Shown here: piece by piece, positions 43,338-51,817 of the stretch
Position numbering within the stretch: position 1 is the stretch's first letter
Layout of the letters: every line of letters starts with the position of its first letter
Source of the DNA: Jatrophihabitans sp035642535
GTDB taxonomy: Bacteria; Actinomycetota; Actinomycetes; Mycobacteriales; Jatrophihabitantaceae
DNA length: 64,000 nt
Assembly (NCBI GenBank): GCA_035642535.1
Contig: DASQSE010000124.1
Location: forward strand, 62,001-126,000
Reading direction: 5' to 3'
Program-made: the position numbers and the translations under genes
The notes under the pieces: generated by a model
Database searches by the model: none
What the model saw: only the letters and a program-made list of their open reading frames with translations
Told to the model about the DNA's origin: nothing

Positions 43338-44564
43338 ATGGAGCGATTCGAAGCCGACCTGCTCATACCCGGTTCGGGTGACCCGGTGCGCAACGGGGTC
43401 GTCGTCGTCGACGGGCCGGTGATCACCTATGCCGGCCCGGCGGATGGCGCGCCGCAGACGCCGGACGCCTCGGTCGTGCGGACGGCCGCGGTGATGCCGG
43501 GCATGTGGGACTGCCACGGCCATCTCATGGGCATTCGCTCGCTGGATTTCACCCGGCTGCCGCTCGAGTCGATCGGAACCCGGGTCGCCCGATGTGTGGG
43601 CGATCTGCGTGCGGCGCTGGACGCCGGCGTCACGTCCGTGCGTGAGCCGGGTGGGCTGGGGCTGGATCTCGCGCCCGCCGTCGCCGACGGACTGATCGCA
43701 GGCCCGTCGATCTACTCCGCCGGTGCGATCCTGTCGACCACAGGCGGGCACGGTGACCTGCACAGCCTGCCGCTCGGCTGGGTCGTGGACTTCGCGCACA
43801 TCTCCGGCGAGCTGCGGCTCTGCGACGGCGTGGACGAATGCGTGCGGGCGGTGCGCGAACAACTGCGCCGCAACGCGAAGCTGATCAAGATCTGCGCTTC
43901 CGGCGGCGTGTTGTCCGAGGTCGACCACCCGGTCCATCAGCAGTTCACGCTGGCCGAGCTGAAGGCGATCGTGGAGGTCGCCGCCCTTGCCGAGCGATCG
44001 GTGGCGGCGCACTGCCACGGCAAGCCGGGCATGATGGCGGCCCTGGAAGCAGGTGTCCGGACGATCGAGCACGGCACGTTCCTCGATGTGGACGTGTGCC
44101 AAGCGATGAAGGAAACCGGGGCAGTGCTCGTCCCGACTCGAACGATCATCGACGAGACGCTCAACCACCCGGGCTTGCCGGCGTACGCGGTGGGCAAGAT
44201 GCAGATGATCGCCGAAACCCATCTGAAGGCGATCGCGATCGCGCACGAGCATGGCGTACGCATCGCGAGCGGCACCGACATCGCGATGTCCGGCGCCGAC
44301 CTGCCCGACGCGTGGGGCCGCAACGGACGCGAACCTCAACTGCTCGTGCAGGCCGGTCTGACACCACTCGAAGCGATCGAGGCGGCCACCGCGAACGGAC
44401 CGCTCACCCTGGGGGCGCAAGCGCCACTCTCCGGTGTCCTGCGCGAGGGGTATGCGGCCGACGTGCTGACCCTGGGCGCCGACCCGGTCGCCGACATCGC
44501 CGTCCTCGCCGACCCGGCCAACATCACTGGCGTGTGGCGCGCCGGCGTGCAGGTCAAGGGGTAA
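43338..44564 (+). CDS. Metal-dependent amidohydrolase (imidazolonepropionase/prolidase-like)
   Basis: The 408-residue enzyme has metal ligands His60 and His62 (DCHGH), a likely carboxylated Lys in KLIKICASGG, His in AAHCHG and IEHGT, and Asp in ASGTDIA. That is the pattern of the imidazolonepropionase/Xaa-Pro-dipeptidase branch of amidohydrolases, cytoplasmic enzymes that cut peptide or cyclic amide bonds. It follows the HAD gene by 27 bp and could belong to the same transcript. It is not an allantoinase or dihydropyrimidinase by motif, but it could hydrolyse an amide made in the pathway. Palindromic repeat copy 3 lies 51 bp after the stop. Confidence 0.85.
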   Translation: MERFEADLLIPGSGDPVRNGVVVVDGPVITYAGPADGAPQTPDASVVRTAAVMPGMWDCHGHLMGIRSLDFTRLPLESIGTRVARCVGDLRAALDAGVTSVREPGGLGLDLAPAVADGLIAGPSIYSAGAILSTTGGHGDLHSLPLGWVVDFAHISGELRLCDGVDECVRAVREQLRRNAKLIKICASGGVLSEVDHPVHQQFTLAELKAIVEVAALAERSVAAHCHGKPGMMAALEAGVRTIEHGTFLDVDVCQAMKETGAVLVPTRTIIDETLNHPGLPAYAVGKMQMIAETHLKAIAIAHEHGVRIASGTDIAMSGADLPDAWGRNGREPQLLVQAGLTPLEAIEAATANGPLTLGAQAPLSGVLREGYAADVLTLGADPVADIAVLADPANITGVWRAGVQVKG

Positions 44565-44615
44565 CCCGGCGCAACCGTCCATAGCTCCCCTCCCCGTCGT
44601 CCCCCTCTCTCGGCC

Positions 44616-44668
44616 GTGATCAACAGGGCTGAACCGTCGTCAGGCGACGTCTCGGGCGTGTTGATCAC
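44616..44668. repeat. 53-bp palindromic repeat, copy 3 (inverted)
   Basis: The arms GTGATCAACAGGGCTGAACC and GTCTCGGGCGTGTTGATCAC flank the centre CGTCAGGCG. Read on the other strand this is nearly copy 2. It lies between the amidohydrolase stop and the S9 peptidase start (44702). Confidence 0.85.
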
Positions 44669-44701
44669 TGCGGTAGCGGGCGGTCCGTAGGGTTGGCGGG
44701 C

Positions 44702-46603
44702 GTGCGAGCGGAAGACATTGCGTGCCTGGTGAACGTCGGCGCTCCGACGTTGTCGGCGGATGGTCGCAGCGCGGTTGTCGCAGTGAGCCGTCCCGACCTG
44801 AAGGAGAACGAGTACGTCAGCTCGCTGTGGATCATCGCGGTTGACGGTTCGGCTCCACCGCGCCGGCTGACGCACGGCAGGCATGACGCTGCTCCGCGAC
44901 TCTCCCCCGACGGGCGTTGGGTAGCGTTCCTGCGCGCCGAGGCGGAGGGCAAGCCGCAGCTGCACGTGTTGCCGGTTGCGGGCGGCGACGCGCGCCGGTT
45001 GACGGAGTTGCACCTCGGCGCGGGGGTCGCGGCGTGGTCACCTGATTCGACGCGGATCGCGTTCAGTGCGCGGGTGGCGGAGGCGGGCCGCTACGGCCTG
45101 GAGGAGAAGGCCTCGCCGGAGAAGGAGGCGCCGCGCCGGATAACCGGGCTGCGCTACCGGCTCGACGACGTCGGATTTGTCGCTGATCGGCGGCTGCACG
45201 TGCATGTCGTTGACCTTCCCGAGGGCGACGCCGAGCCCGAGGTCAGGCAGCTCACCGACGGCGACTGGGACGACAGTGATCCGGTGTGGAGCCCGGACGG
45301 TGCGCGCATCGCGTTCACCTCGGCCCGGCATGAGACTCGCGAGCGGGACCGTGCCGAGGACGTCTTCGTGATCAGTCCCGACGGCGGGGCGCCGACCCGG
45401 CTGAGCGACAGCTCGCTCGCTCTGGCGGCACCGGCGTTCAGCCCGGACGGGCGCAGCGTGCTGGCACTGGGCATCGAGGTCGCCGACGGCAAGCTGGTGG
45501 CGCGCAACAGCGGGCTGTGGACGATGGACGTGGCCGCGACCGGCCGCCCGCACCGGCTGACCGACGCCGAGACCCGCCATCTGGTCAGCGAGCGGATCAT
45601 CGCGACGCCGGCCGCGGCGCTGGTGTTGGCCGAGAACCGTGGTGCGGTCGAGCTGCTCGCCGTCCCCTATGACGGGTCCGAGCCGCGCGTCGTCGTGGCC
45701 GGGCAGCGAGTCGTGCTCGGTGCGGACGCCATCGGTGAGACGGTGGTTGTCAGTTACGGCGACGGGCAGCGGTATGCCGAGCTGGGCGTCGTGCGGAGTG
45801 CAGACGTCAGCCGGCTGACGGACTTCAGCCGCGAGCTTGCGCCGTTGCCGATCAGCGAGTTCGAGGCCACCGCGCCCGACGGGCATCGGTTGCACGGCTT
45901 CGTCGTGGAGCCCGAGGGCAGCGGGCCGCACCCGGTGCTGTTGATGATCCACGGTGGGCCGTTCACGCAGTACACCTGGCGGATCTTCGACGAGGCTCAG
46001 GTGTACGCCGGCGCGGGGTACGCCGTGGTGTACACGAACCCGCGCGGCTCGTCCGGGTACGGCGAGTCGTACGGTGCGCACATCCGCGGCGACGTCGGTT
46101 CCCGTTCCGCGGCGGATCTCCTCGCACTGCTCGACGCCGCGCTGCAACGGCCGTCCTTGGACGGTTCGCGCGTCGGCGTGCTCGGCGGCTCGCACGGCGG
46201 CTTCATGACGAGCTGGCTGATCGGCAACACCGACCGGTTCCGTGCGGCGGTCAGCGAGCGCGCGGTCAACGCGATCGACAGCTTCGAGGGCTCGAGCGAC
46301 ATCGGTTACAAGTTCGCCGACGACCTGTACGGGACAGATCCCGAAGCGCGCTACCGGCAGAGTCCGCTCAGCCACGCCGACAACATCACTGCGCCGCTGC
46401 TGATCATCCATTCCGAGCACGACTGGCGGTGTCCGATCGAGCAGGCGCAGCGACTGTACGTAGCGCTGCGCCGGCGCGACGCCCCCGTCGAGATGCTGCT
46501 GTTCCCGGGCGAGGGCCACGAGTTGTCCAGGTCCGGGCTGCCCAGCCACCGGCTGGCCCGCTTCGACGCGATCGTGGACTGGTTCGACCGCCACCTGAAA
46601 TGA
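44702..46603 (+). CDS. S9-family prolyl-oligopeptidase/acylaminoacyl-peptidase
   Basis: The 633-residue protein has an N-terminal seven-bladed propeller (repeated SPDGRWVAFLRAE, SPDSTRIAFSA, SPDGARIAFTSAR) and a C-terminal alpha/beta-hydrolase domain. The nucleophile is Ser497 in GGSHGGF, the acid is in IIHSEHDWRCP, and the base is His in PGEGHELS. Such cytoplasmic S9C enzymes cut short peptides or remove blocked N-terminal residues. I take the GTG at 44702; an in-frame TTG at 44693 is less likely. It converges with the VanX-like gene. Confidence 0.9.
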   Translation: MRAEDIACLVNVGAPTLSADGRSAVVAVSRPDLKENEYVSSLWIIAVDGSAPPRRLTHGRHDAAPRLSPDGRWVAFLRAEAEGKPQLHVLPVAGGDARRLTELHLGAGVAAWSPDSTRIAFSARVAEAGRYGLEEKASPEKEAPRRITGLRYRLDDVGFVADRRLHVHVVDLPEGDAEPEVRQLTDGDWDDSDPVWSPDGARIAFTSARHETRERDRAEDVFVISPDGGAPTRLSDSSLALAAPAFSPDGRSVLALGIEVADGKLVARNSGLWTMDVAATGRPHRLTDAETRHLVSERIIATPAAALVLAENRGAVELLAVPYDGSEPRVVVAGQRVVLGADAIGETVVVSYGDGQRYAELGVVRSADVSRLTDFSRELAPLPISEFEATAPDGHRLHGFVVEPEGSGPHPVLLMIHGGPFTQYTWRIFDEAQVYAGAGYAVVYTNPRGSSGYGESYGAHIRGDVGSRSAADLLALLDAALQRPSLDGSRVGVLGGSHGGFMTSWLIGNTDRFRAAVSERAVNAIDSFEGSSDIGYKFADDLYGTDPEARYRQSPLSHADNITAPLLIIHSEHDWRCPIEQAQRLYVALRRRDAPVEMLLFPGEGHELSRSGLPSHRLARFDAIVDWFDRHLK

Positions 46604-46630
46604 CCCCGCCTGGTCGATCCGAATGCGCGG

Positions 46631-47419
46631 TCAATGCAGCGGCGCGTGCAATTGCGCCCGCCCGATCTTCGCTCCCGGGCCGTCGAAGTGCCACCATTCG
46701 CCGGCGTACACCTCCAGGCCTGCGGACTGCATGACGTTGCGCAGCACCGCCCGGTCCGCGCGGGCGCGGGCGCTCACCCCGCTCGTCGCGTAGGCGTAGG
46801 CGCGCGGCGTGAAGTTGTCGAAGCCGGTGCCCATGGGCAGCAGGCAGTGCCCTTCGAGGCGGTGCCGGGCGCAGCGCATCCGCGTCGAGCGCCGGGCAAG
46901 CGTCACGTCCACCGAGCGCCCTGCCTCGTGGCTGGTGGCGAGCCGGCCGGGGCGGGCAACCCAGTTGGGGTCAGGCACGCTCCGGAACATCCGCACCTGC
47001 ACGTGGTGCGGGCGGTAGCAGTCCCAGAACACGAGGACGTAGCCGCGACGCCGCAGGCGTGCCGCGGCCGTGCGCAACCTGTTCACCATCGAGCGATGGA
47101 CGAGGCAACGCGCGTCGATCGGGTAGAGGCGCACGCCGACGAAGTTGTCCGTCGTCGCGTATCGCAGGTCGACCAGTGCATCCGGCACGACGGTGCGGAT
47201 GTCGACGAGACGCGCTGCGCGGGCGCGGCGCGACAGCCGCGGGATGGCGGGCGCCGTGCGGGACGACGCTGCGGGTCTTGACGAGGTCTGCGCTGCTGAC
47301 GTCGGCACCGTGGGTCTATCGATCGGCGCCGAACTGGTCGCCGCCGGCGGATTGCTGTCGGCAGTCGACGTGCACGCGGCTAGCAGCAATGCGATCACGG
47401 CGAGCGCCGGCCGAAGCAT
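46631..47419 (-). CDS. VanX-like D-Ala-D-Ala dipeptidase, lipoprotein
   Basis: The 262-residue protein has a lipobox signal (ALAVIALLLAACTS, Cys19), a Ser/Pro/Thr-rich spacer, then a zinc dipeptidase domain of the M15D type. The metal site reads TSHEAGRSVDVTL (His and Asp) and the catalytic end reads EWWHFD (Glu and His). It should sit on the outer face of the membrane and cut D-Ala-D-Ala or similar dipeptides in wall turnover. Glycopeptide-resistance VanX is cytoplasmic, so a resistance role is unlikely, and no vanHA is adjacent. ATG 47419 is just past the P450 stop; a GTG at 47431 would overlap it. Confidence 0.87.
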   Translation of the reverse strand: MLRPALAVIALLLAACTSTADSNPPAATSSAPIDRPTVPTSAAQTSSRPAASSRTAPAIPRLSRRARAARLVDIRTVVPDALVDLRYATTDNFVGVRLYPIDARCLVHRSMVNRLRTAAARLRRRGYVLVFWDCYRPHHVQVRMFRSVPDPNWVARPGRLATSHEAGRSVDVTLARRSTRMRCARHRLEGHCLLPMGTGFDNFTPRAYAYATSGVSARARADRAVLRNVMQSAGLEVYAGEWWHFDGPGAKIGRAQLHAPLH

Positions 47420-47423
47420 CTGC

Positions 47424-48731
47424 TCAGGCACGCCAACGGATGGGCAGGCGCTTGACGCCGCGCTGGAAGTTCGACCGCAGAAAGCTCGGCTCACCGGCCG
47501 GCTCGATCCAGGTTGTCCGGCGTAGCAGTTCGCCGAACAACGAGCGCATCTGGACGCGCGCGAGGTGCGCGCCGAGGCAAAAGTGCGGGCCGTGGCCGAA
47601 CACCAGGTGTGGGTTCGGGCTGCGGCGAAGGTCGAACTCGTCCGGCTGGACGAACACCTCCGGATCGCGGTTGGCGGCGAGGAAGGATACGACCACCTTC
47701 TCGCCGGCGCGGACGCTGACACCGCCGAGGCGCGTGTCGCGGGTGGCGGTGCGGCGGAACACCATGACCGGCGTCCACCAACGCAGCATCTCGTCGACGG
47801 CAGTGCCGAACAGTGCCGGGTCGGCGCGCAGTTCGCGCTGTTCTTCGGGGTACTCGAGCAGCGCGATCATGCCGCCGGGCAGGCCGTTGCGCAGTGTCTC
47901 GTTACCGGCCACCGCGAACAGCCAGAACATGTTCTCGAACTCTTCGAGGGTGATCTTGCCGCCGAGGTCGTCCAGTTGGGCGAGCAGGATCGACATGACA
48001 TCGGCGCCCGGATCGGCGCGTTTCGCGGCGGCGAGCAGGTGTGCGTAGCGGTAGAGGTCGGGCATGCCGAGGCGGGATCTCGGGTCCGGCATCACCCCGT
48101 CCGCGTCAGGGTGCGGCCGCAGGGCAACGGCTTGCCGGGCGAGGTCGGTGCCCGCCGCAGCATCGAATGTCGAGGAGGTCGCGTAGTCCGGGTCGAGCCA
48201 TCCGATGACGCGATTGGACCAGTCGAACAGCAGCCAGCGATCCTGCACCGGAACGCCGAGCACGTCGGCGAGGGCGAGCAGCGGTAGCTCGGCTGCGACT
48301 TGTTTGGCGAAGTCGACCTCGGCCGGACCGGCGAGCATCCGGTCCACGATGTGGCCGGCGTGTTCGGCGATGCGCGCCTCCAATGCGGACACCGCGCGGG
48401 GCGTGAAGGAGCGGGCGACCATGCGCCGCAGCCGCGAATGCTCCGGCGGATCCATGTTCAGCATCATGCGCTGGACGTAGCGCAGGTCGTCGGCCGTCGC
48501 GGGGTCGCGGATCTGCGTCGCGCCGACGGCGGACGAGAACGTCGCCGGGTCCTTCAGCACCGCAGTCACCAGTTCGTGGGCGAGTACGAGGTGATAGCCA
48601 GGTCCACGGGGCAGGCCGGTCAGCTCGGGCTCGTCCACCCACACCACCGGTCCCTGCGCGCGCAGCCGCTGCACGATCTCCAGCGGTGCGCCGCGCGCAT
48701 AGGTGCGCGGGTCGTGCAGGACGTCGGTCAT
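47424..48731 (-). CDS. Cytochrome P450
   Basis: The 435-residue protein has the P450 set: AVAGNETLRNG in the I helix with the oxygen-activating Thr, the ExxR pair in EMLRWWTP, and the heme loop FGHGPHFCLGAHLARVQ with the cysteine ligand. It is a soluble class I bacterial enzyme and needs a ferredoxin and reductase, which are not adjacent. The overall pattern is close to the actinobacterial CYP142/CYP125/CYP124 group that hydroxylates sterol or fatty side chains, but the substrate is not fixed. Its ATG overlaps the stop of the alpha/beta hydrolase gene (ATGA), and the VanX-like gene follows within a few bases. Confidence 0.93.
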   Translation of the reverse strand: MTDVLHDPRTYARGAPLEIVQRLRAQGPVVWVDEPELTGLPRGPGYHLVLAHELVTAVLKDPATFSSAVGATQIRDPATADDLRYVQRMMLNMDPPEHSRLRRMVARSFTPRAVSALEARIAEHAGHIVDRMLAGPAEVDFAKQVAAELPLLALADVLGVPVQDRWLLFDWSNRVIGWLDPDYATSSTFDAAAGTDLARQAVALRPHPDADGVMPDPRSRLGMPDLYRYAHLLAAAKRADPGADVMSILLAQLDDLGGKITLEEFENMFWLFAVAGNETLRNGLPGGMIALLEYPEEQRELRADPALFGTAVDEMLRWWTPVMVFRRTATRDTRLGGVSVRAGEKVVVSFLAANRDPEVFVQPDEFDLRRSPNPHLVFGHGPHFCLGAHLARVQMRSLFGELLRRTTWIEPAGEPSFLRSNFQRGVKRLPIRWRA

Positions 48732-49489
48732 CTCACCGACTCGAGCGTCTTCTCGATGCTCGTCGCCAGCGCCACGGGCGTCTCGAACATCGCGTAGTGG
48801 CCGGCGTTCGCGAACACGTCCAGCTCGCACGAAGGCAGCTGCGCCAGCCAGGTGGCGTGCATGGTGTCCGGGCCCAGCGCGGGATCCGTCTCGCCGGCGA
48901 TCGCCTTGATCGGAATCTCGCGGGCGGGCAACTCGGCGGCGAAGTCCTCTTTCGCCCAGGAGGAAAGGTACGCACCGAACGCCTCGCGGGTGGAGTTGGC
49001 GACCGAGAACGCGACCATCTGATCCAGCCAGGTCCGCGACAGCCGGTTGCCGGTGGTGAGGTCGATGATCGCGTAGCGGTTCTGGTCATCGTGTGCGGCA
49101 CCGTCGAACAGCGACCAGCCCTGGTCGTCGAACGGAACCGGTGACGCCGGCACCGGGCTGATCCCGATGAGCGCACTGACCCGGTCGGGCGCGTCGCAGA
49201 ACACGCGCAGGACGGCCTTGCCGCCCATGGAGTGCCCGACGAGCGCGAAGCGATCCCAGCCGAGCTGGTCGGCCAGCGCGAGCGTGTCCGTCGCGACCTC
49301 GGCCATGGTGTGCTCGCCGGACTCGTCCTTGCGCTGCCCGTATCCGCGATAGTCGAGGAACGCATACGTGTACGCGTCCTGGTCGACCAACTCGGGCAGC
49401 CACCCCCAACCACCTGCCGAGCCGAACCAGCCGTGCAGCGCGATGACGCGCGTCGGACCGGTGCCTGCAACGATCTCCGGAATCGGCAT
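48728..49489 (-). CDS. Alpha/beta hydrolase
   Basis: The 253-residue protein has the oxyanion region VIALHGWFGSAGGW, nucleophile Ser in LVGHSMGGKA, an acid in AGETDPALG, and His in NAGHYAMFE. It belongs to the broad esterase/C-C hydrolase group. It is the first gene of a coupled set with the P450 (4-bp overlap), so the two may act one after the other on the same molecule, for example ester cleavage and hydroxylation. Confidence 0.9.
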   Translation of the reverse strand: MPIPEIVAGTGPTRVIALHGWFGSAGGWGWLPELVDQDAYTYAFLDYRGYGQRKDESGEHTMAEVATDTLALADQLGWDRFALVGHSMGGKAVLRVFCDAPDRVSALIGISPVPASPVPFDDQGWSLFDGAAHDDQNRYAIIDLTTGNRLSRTWLDQMVAFSVANSTREAFGAYLSSWAKEDFAAELPAREIPIKAIAGETDPALGPDTMHATWLAQLPSCELDVFANAGHYAMFETPVALATSIEKTLESVR

Positions 49490-49533
49490 AGCCGTGACGC
49501 TATGACCTCGCCGGTTGAACCTCCAGTCCGGTG

Positions 49534-51390
49534 TTATGGGGTGTGGTCGCCGTAGATGTCCTGATCGAGTCCTCCGGCGCGTGGACAGGTGTCGCCGGTG
49601 ACCGAGCCGTCGCCAAGAACGGTGCGGCACTGCAACACGTCCGCTCCTGGGTCGGCGTCGTTGTCGTTCCCCTCTCGGGCATCCGTGCCGCCGACGGTGT
49701 TGCGGTAGTCCGTCCAGACACCGAAAGAGGTCTCGCCGAACGAGGTGACCCAGATGTAGTCACCCAGGAACGGGACGGTGCGGTTGCTGAACTGCTCGAA
49801 GTTCGGGTTCGACGAGACGTCGGTGAGCCGGGTGGCCGGTGCGAACGTGGCACCCCGGTCAGTTGACCGCGACGCGTACACATCGAGCGACGGGACGACG
49901 CTTCGGTCGGCGCAGTTGCCGACGGGCCTGGTCGGCGAGTAGCAGAGGTCGTTGCGGCTGTCGTACCAGACGAAGTGCAACACCCCGCCGTCCGCGGACA
50001 CGTCGGCCCAGAACTGGTGGCCCTGGCCGGCGTTGTGGTCGGTCGGGTCGATCAGCTTCGGCGTGCTCGTCGCGCCGGTCGCGCCGTTGAGGGTCATGAA
50101 GTAGACGCCGCCCTGGCCGCCGGTGCCCGACCGGACTGTCCCGAACGTGGTGCCGGTCGGCGTCTCAGTGCCGGGGATAGTCTGCTCGAACACGACGTAG
50201 ACCGTCTCGTCCGACGGCGCGGCGTACTGGTCGGCCTTGGCCCGCGGGGCCGAGTCGACGCGCGGGAACGTGTAGCCGGATGCGCACGCCTCGGTGGCGT
50301 CGCCGCAATCGCGGCGCGCGGATCCAGTGGGGGATCGGTCGACGTACTCGAACGGGTTGAACGTGGTGAGCACGCGCGACGGCGAGAAAGTGGCGCCGCA
50401 GTCGGTCGACTTGTTGTAGAGGATCGCATCGAACGTCCGGTTGCCCTGGTGCAGCGTCGCGTCGTAGGTCACGTACACGTGGCCGTTCGCGGTAACGGCG
50501 ATCTCCGGGTCCTGCACGTCGTTCACGCTCTGGGTCAGCAAGGCGCCCTGCGAGAACGTGACCCCGTGGTCCGTGGAGCGATAGAAGTAGATGTTCGACC
50601 CGCCGTTGCCGACGAACCGCGAGTTGGCGAAGTAGACGTTGTCGTGGCAGACGCTTTGCGTGCGGTCAACCTCGATCGCGGTCTTGTCCTGGAACTTGCC
50701 GAGCAGATTCGGAGCGGACGTGCCGCGCGCGACGATGACGCTGCGGAGAAACTCCTTGCCGTCGTTGATGGTCGCGCCACCCGCACCTCGCGGGTTGGCG
50801 AACGTGGCGACCCAGACGTCGCCGAAGGTCTTCTTGCTGCCCGCGGGGTCATCGGAAGATTCGGAGCCGGCGAACAGCCGTCCTTCGGCGTCCCACGCGA
50901 GCACCGGGTCGCCGGCCGATGCGGTTCGAATGTGCGCGCGAGCTGCGTACGGCGAGGTGTCGCCCGGATAGCCCGGCACCAGCGAGCTGGCGAACGACGT
51001 GCCGCCATTCTGGGAGCGGTAGTAGCCGAGCCAGACCGGGCCGGACGGGATCGGCGCGCCGAACTGGTCCGCGCCGTCGTTGTAGACGCCGCAGTAGTCG
51101 TTGGAGCTGCCGACGATGACCTGCGGATTGCGTGGGTTGATCGCGACCGAGGGTTCGTTCTCCCGCCCGCGCGACCTGGAGCATTCGGTCAGCGTCGGAT
51201 CGGTGTACGGCGTGCCCGTCACCATGGTGTAGTCGCTCACGTAACCGGGCGTCGTCGGGGCATCGTTGCTCAACCTGACGTCAGACCCGGGCGTGGACGC
51301 CGTCGCTGTGGTTGCCGCCAAGGTCAACGCGGCCGCGGCCGCCAGCGCCGCGGCTCCCGCCGCCCAACCACGCCTACTGTTGCTGTTCAT
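49534..51390 (-). CDS. Secreted sialidase-like (BNR repeat) propeller protein
   Basis: The 618-residue protein has a Tat- or Sec-type signal (NSNSRRGWAAGAAALAAAAALTLA ending near ATTATAS) and then Asp-box-like repeats such as RSTDHGVTFS, STDCGATFSPS and RSTDRGATFAPATRL, spread over a beta-propeller. This is the sialidase/exo-glycanase fold, but the arginine triad and Tyr/Glu of true sialidases cannot be placed with confidence, so it may be another glycan-binding or hydrolytic propeller. ATG 51390 has a GGAGGTG site. It faces away from the CotH locus across a 427-bp gap. Confidence 0.75.
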   Translation of the reverse strand: MNSNSRRGWAAGAAALAAAAALTLAATTATASTPGSDVRLSNDAPTTPGYVSDYTMVTGTPYTDPTLTECSRSRGRENEPSVAINPRNPQVIVGSSNDYCGVYNDGADQFGAPIPSGPVWLGYYRSQNGGTSFASSLVPGYPGDTSPYAARAHIRTASAGDPVLAWDAEGRLFAGSESSDDPAGSKKTFGDVWVATFANPRGAGGATINDGKEFLRSVIVARGTSAPNLLGKFQDKTAIEVDRTQSVCHDNVYFANSRFVGNGGSNIYFYRSTDHGVTFSQGALLTQSVNDVQDPEIAVTANGHVYVTYDATLHQGNRTFDAILYNKSTDCGATFSPSRVLTTFNPFEYVDRSPTGSARRDCGDATEACASGYTFPRVDSAPRAKADQYAAPSDETVYVVFEQTIPGTETPTGTTFGTVRSGTGGQGGVYFMTLNGATGATSTPKLIDPTDHNAGQGHQFWADVSADGGVLHFVWYDSRNDLCYSPTRPVGNCADRSVVPSLDVYASRSTDRGATFAPATRLTDVSSNPNFEQFSNRTVPFLGDYIWVTSFGETSFGVWTDYRNTVGGTDAREGNDNDADPGADVLQCRTVLGDGSVTGDTCPRAGGLDQDIYGDHTP

Positions 51391-51817
51391 GGCCCACCTC
51401 CGGCACCGGACAAGGGCGTGCTCCGGCAGCAACGCCCAGGGCCTAGATCGCGGCACGAAGCTGAGCCGACCGACTCGGACGACGCTTGTGGCGACCTGAG
51501 TCCGGCGTTGGTCTGCCCGCCTGTCGGGCCCGGCTAACGCAGCCGACGCCACGTATCCATCCCCCCGCGTGATCAACAGGCGCGAACGATCGTTACGACA
51601 TGCCTTCGGGCCTGTTGATCAAGGAAAGCAGCGTGCCCCGTGCCCGGCGACCCTGTGCGTGCTATCTACGGTTCCGGCGTCTCATTCGCCGTGTGTGCGA
51701 CAAGTCTGGCCGCGGAAAGGCAAATGAGCGGATTCGGTGTATCACACTGGCCGCGCGGTTCCTCTCCACGATGAGCGGCCGCAATTTCTCGGGCGAGGCC
51801 GGAGCCTGGGGGGCGAG
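51391..51817. other. Intergenic region between sialidase-like and CotH genes
   Basis: These 427 bp separate divergent genes. Apart from palindromic repeat copy 4 (51569-51621) and presumably two promoters I could not pin down, I see nothing coding: the small open frames here are arginine-rich and lack ribosome sites. Confidence 0.6.
51569..51621. repeat. 53-bp palindromic repeat, copy 4 (diverged)
   Basis: The outer arms GTGATCAACAGGCGCGAAC and CTTCGGGCCTGTTGATCA match the other copies, but the centre (CGTTACGAC) and inner arms differ. Here it stands between two diverging genes, so it cannot be a terminator for either. Confidence 0.75.

Noticed and set aside
46631..47419. Glycopeptide resistance gene vanX
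   Set aside because: The protein is an exported lipoprotein and no vanH, vanA or vanRS gene accompanies it, so a wall-turnover dipeptidase is more likely.
49534..51390. Firm assignment as a sialidase
   Set aside because: Asp-box-like repeats are visible, but the arginine triad and nucleophile Tyr could not be located.
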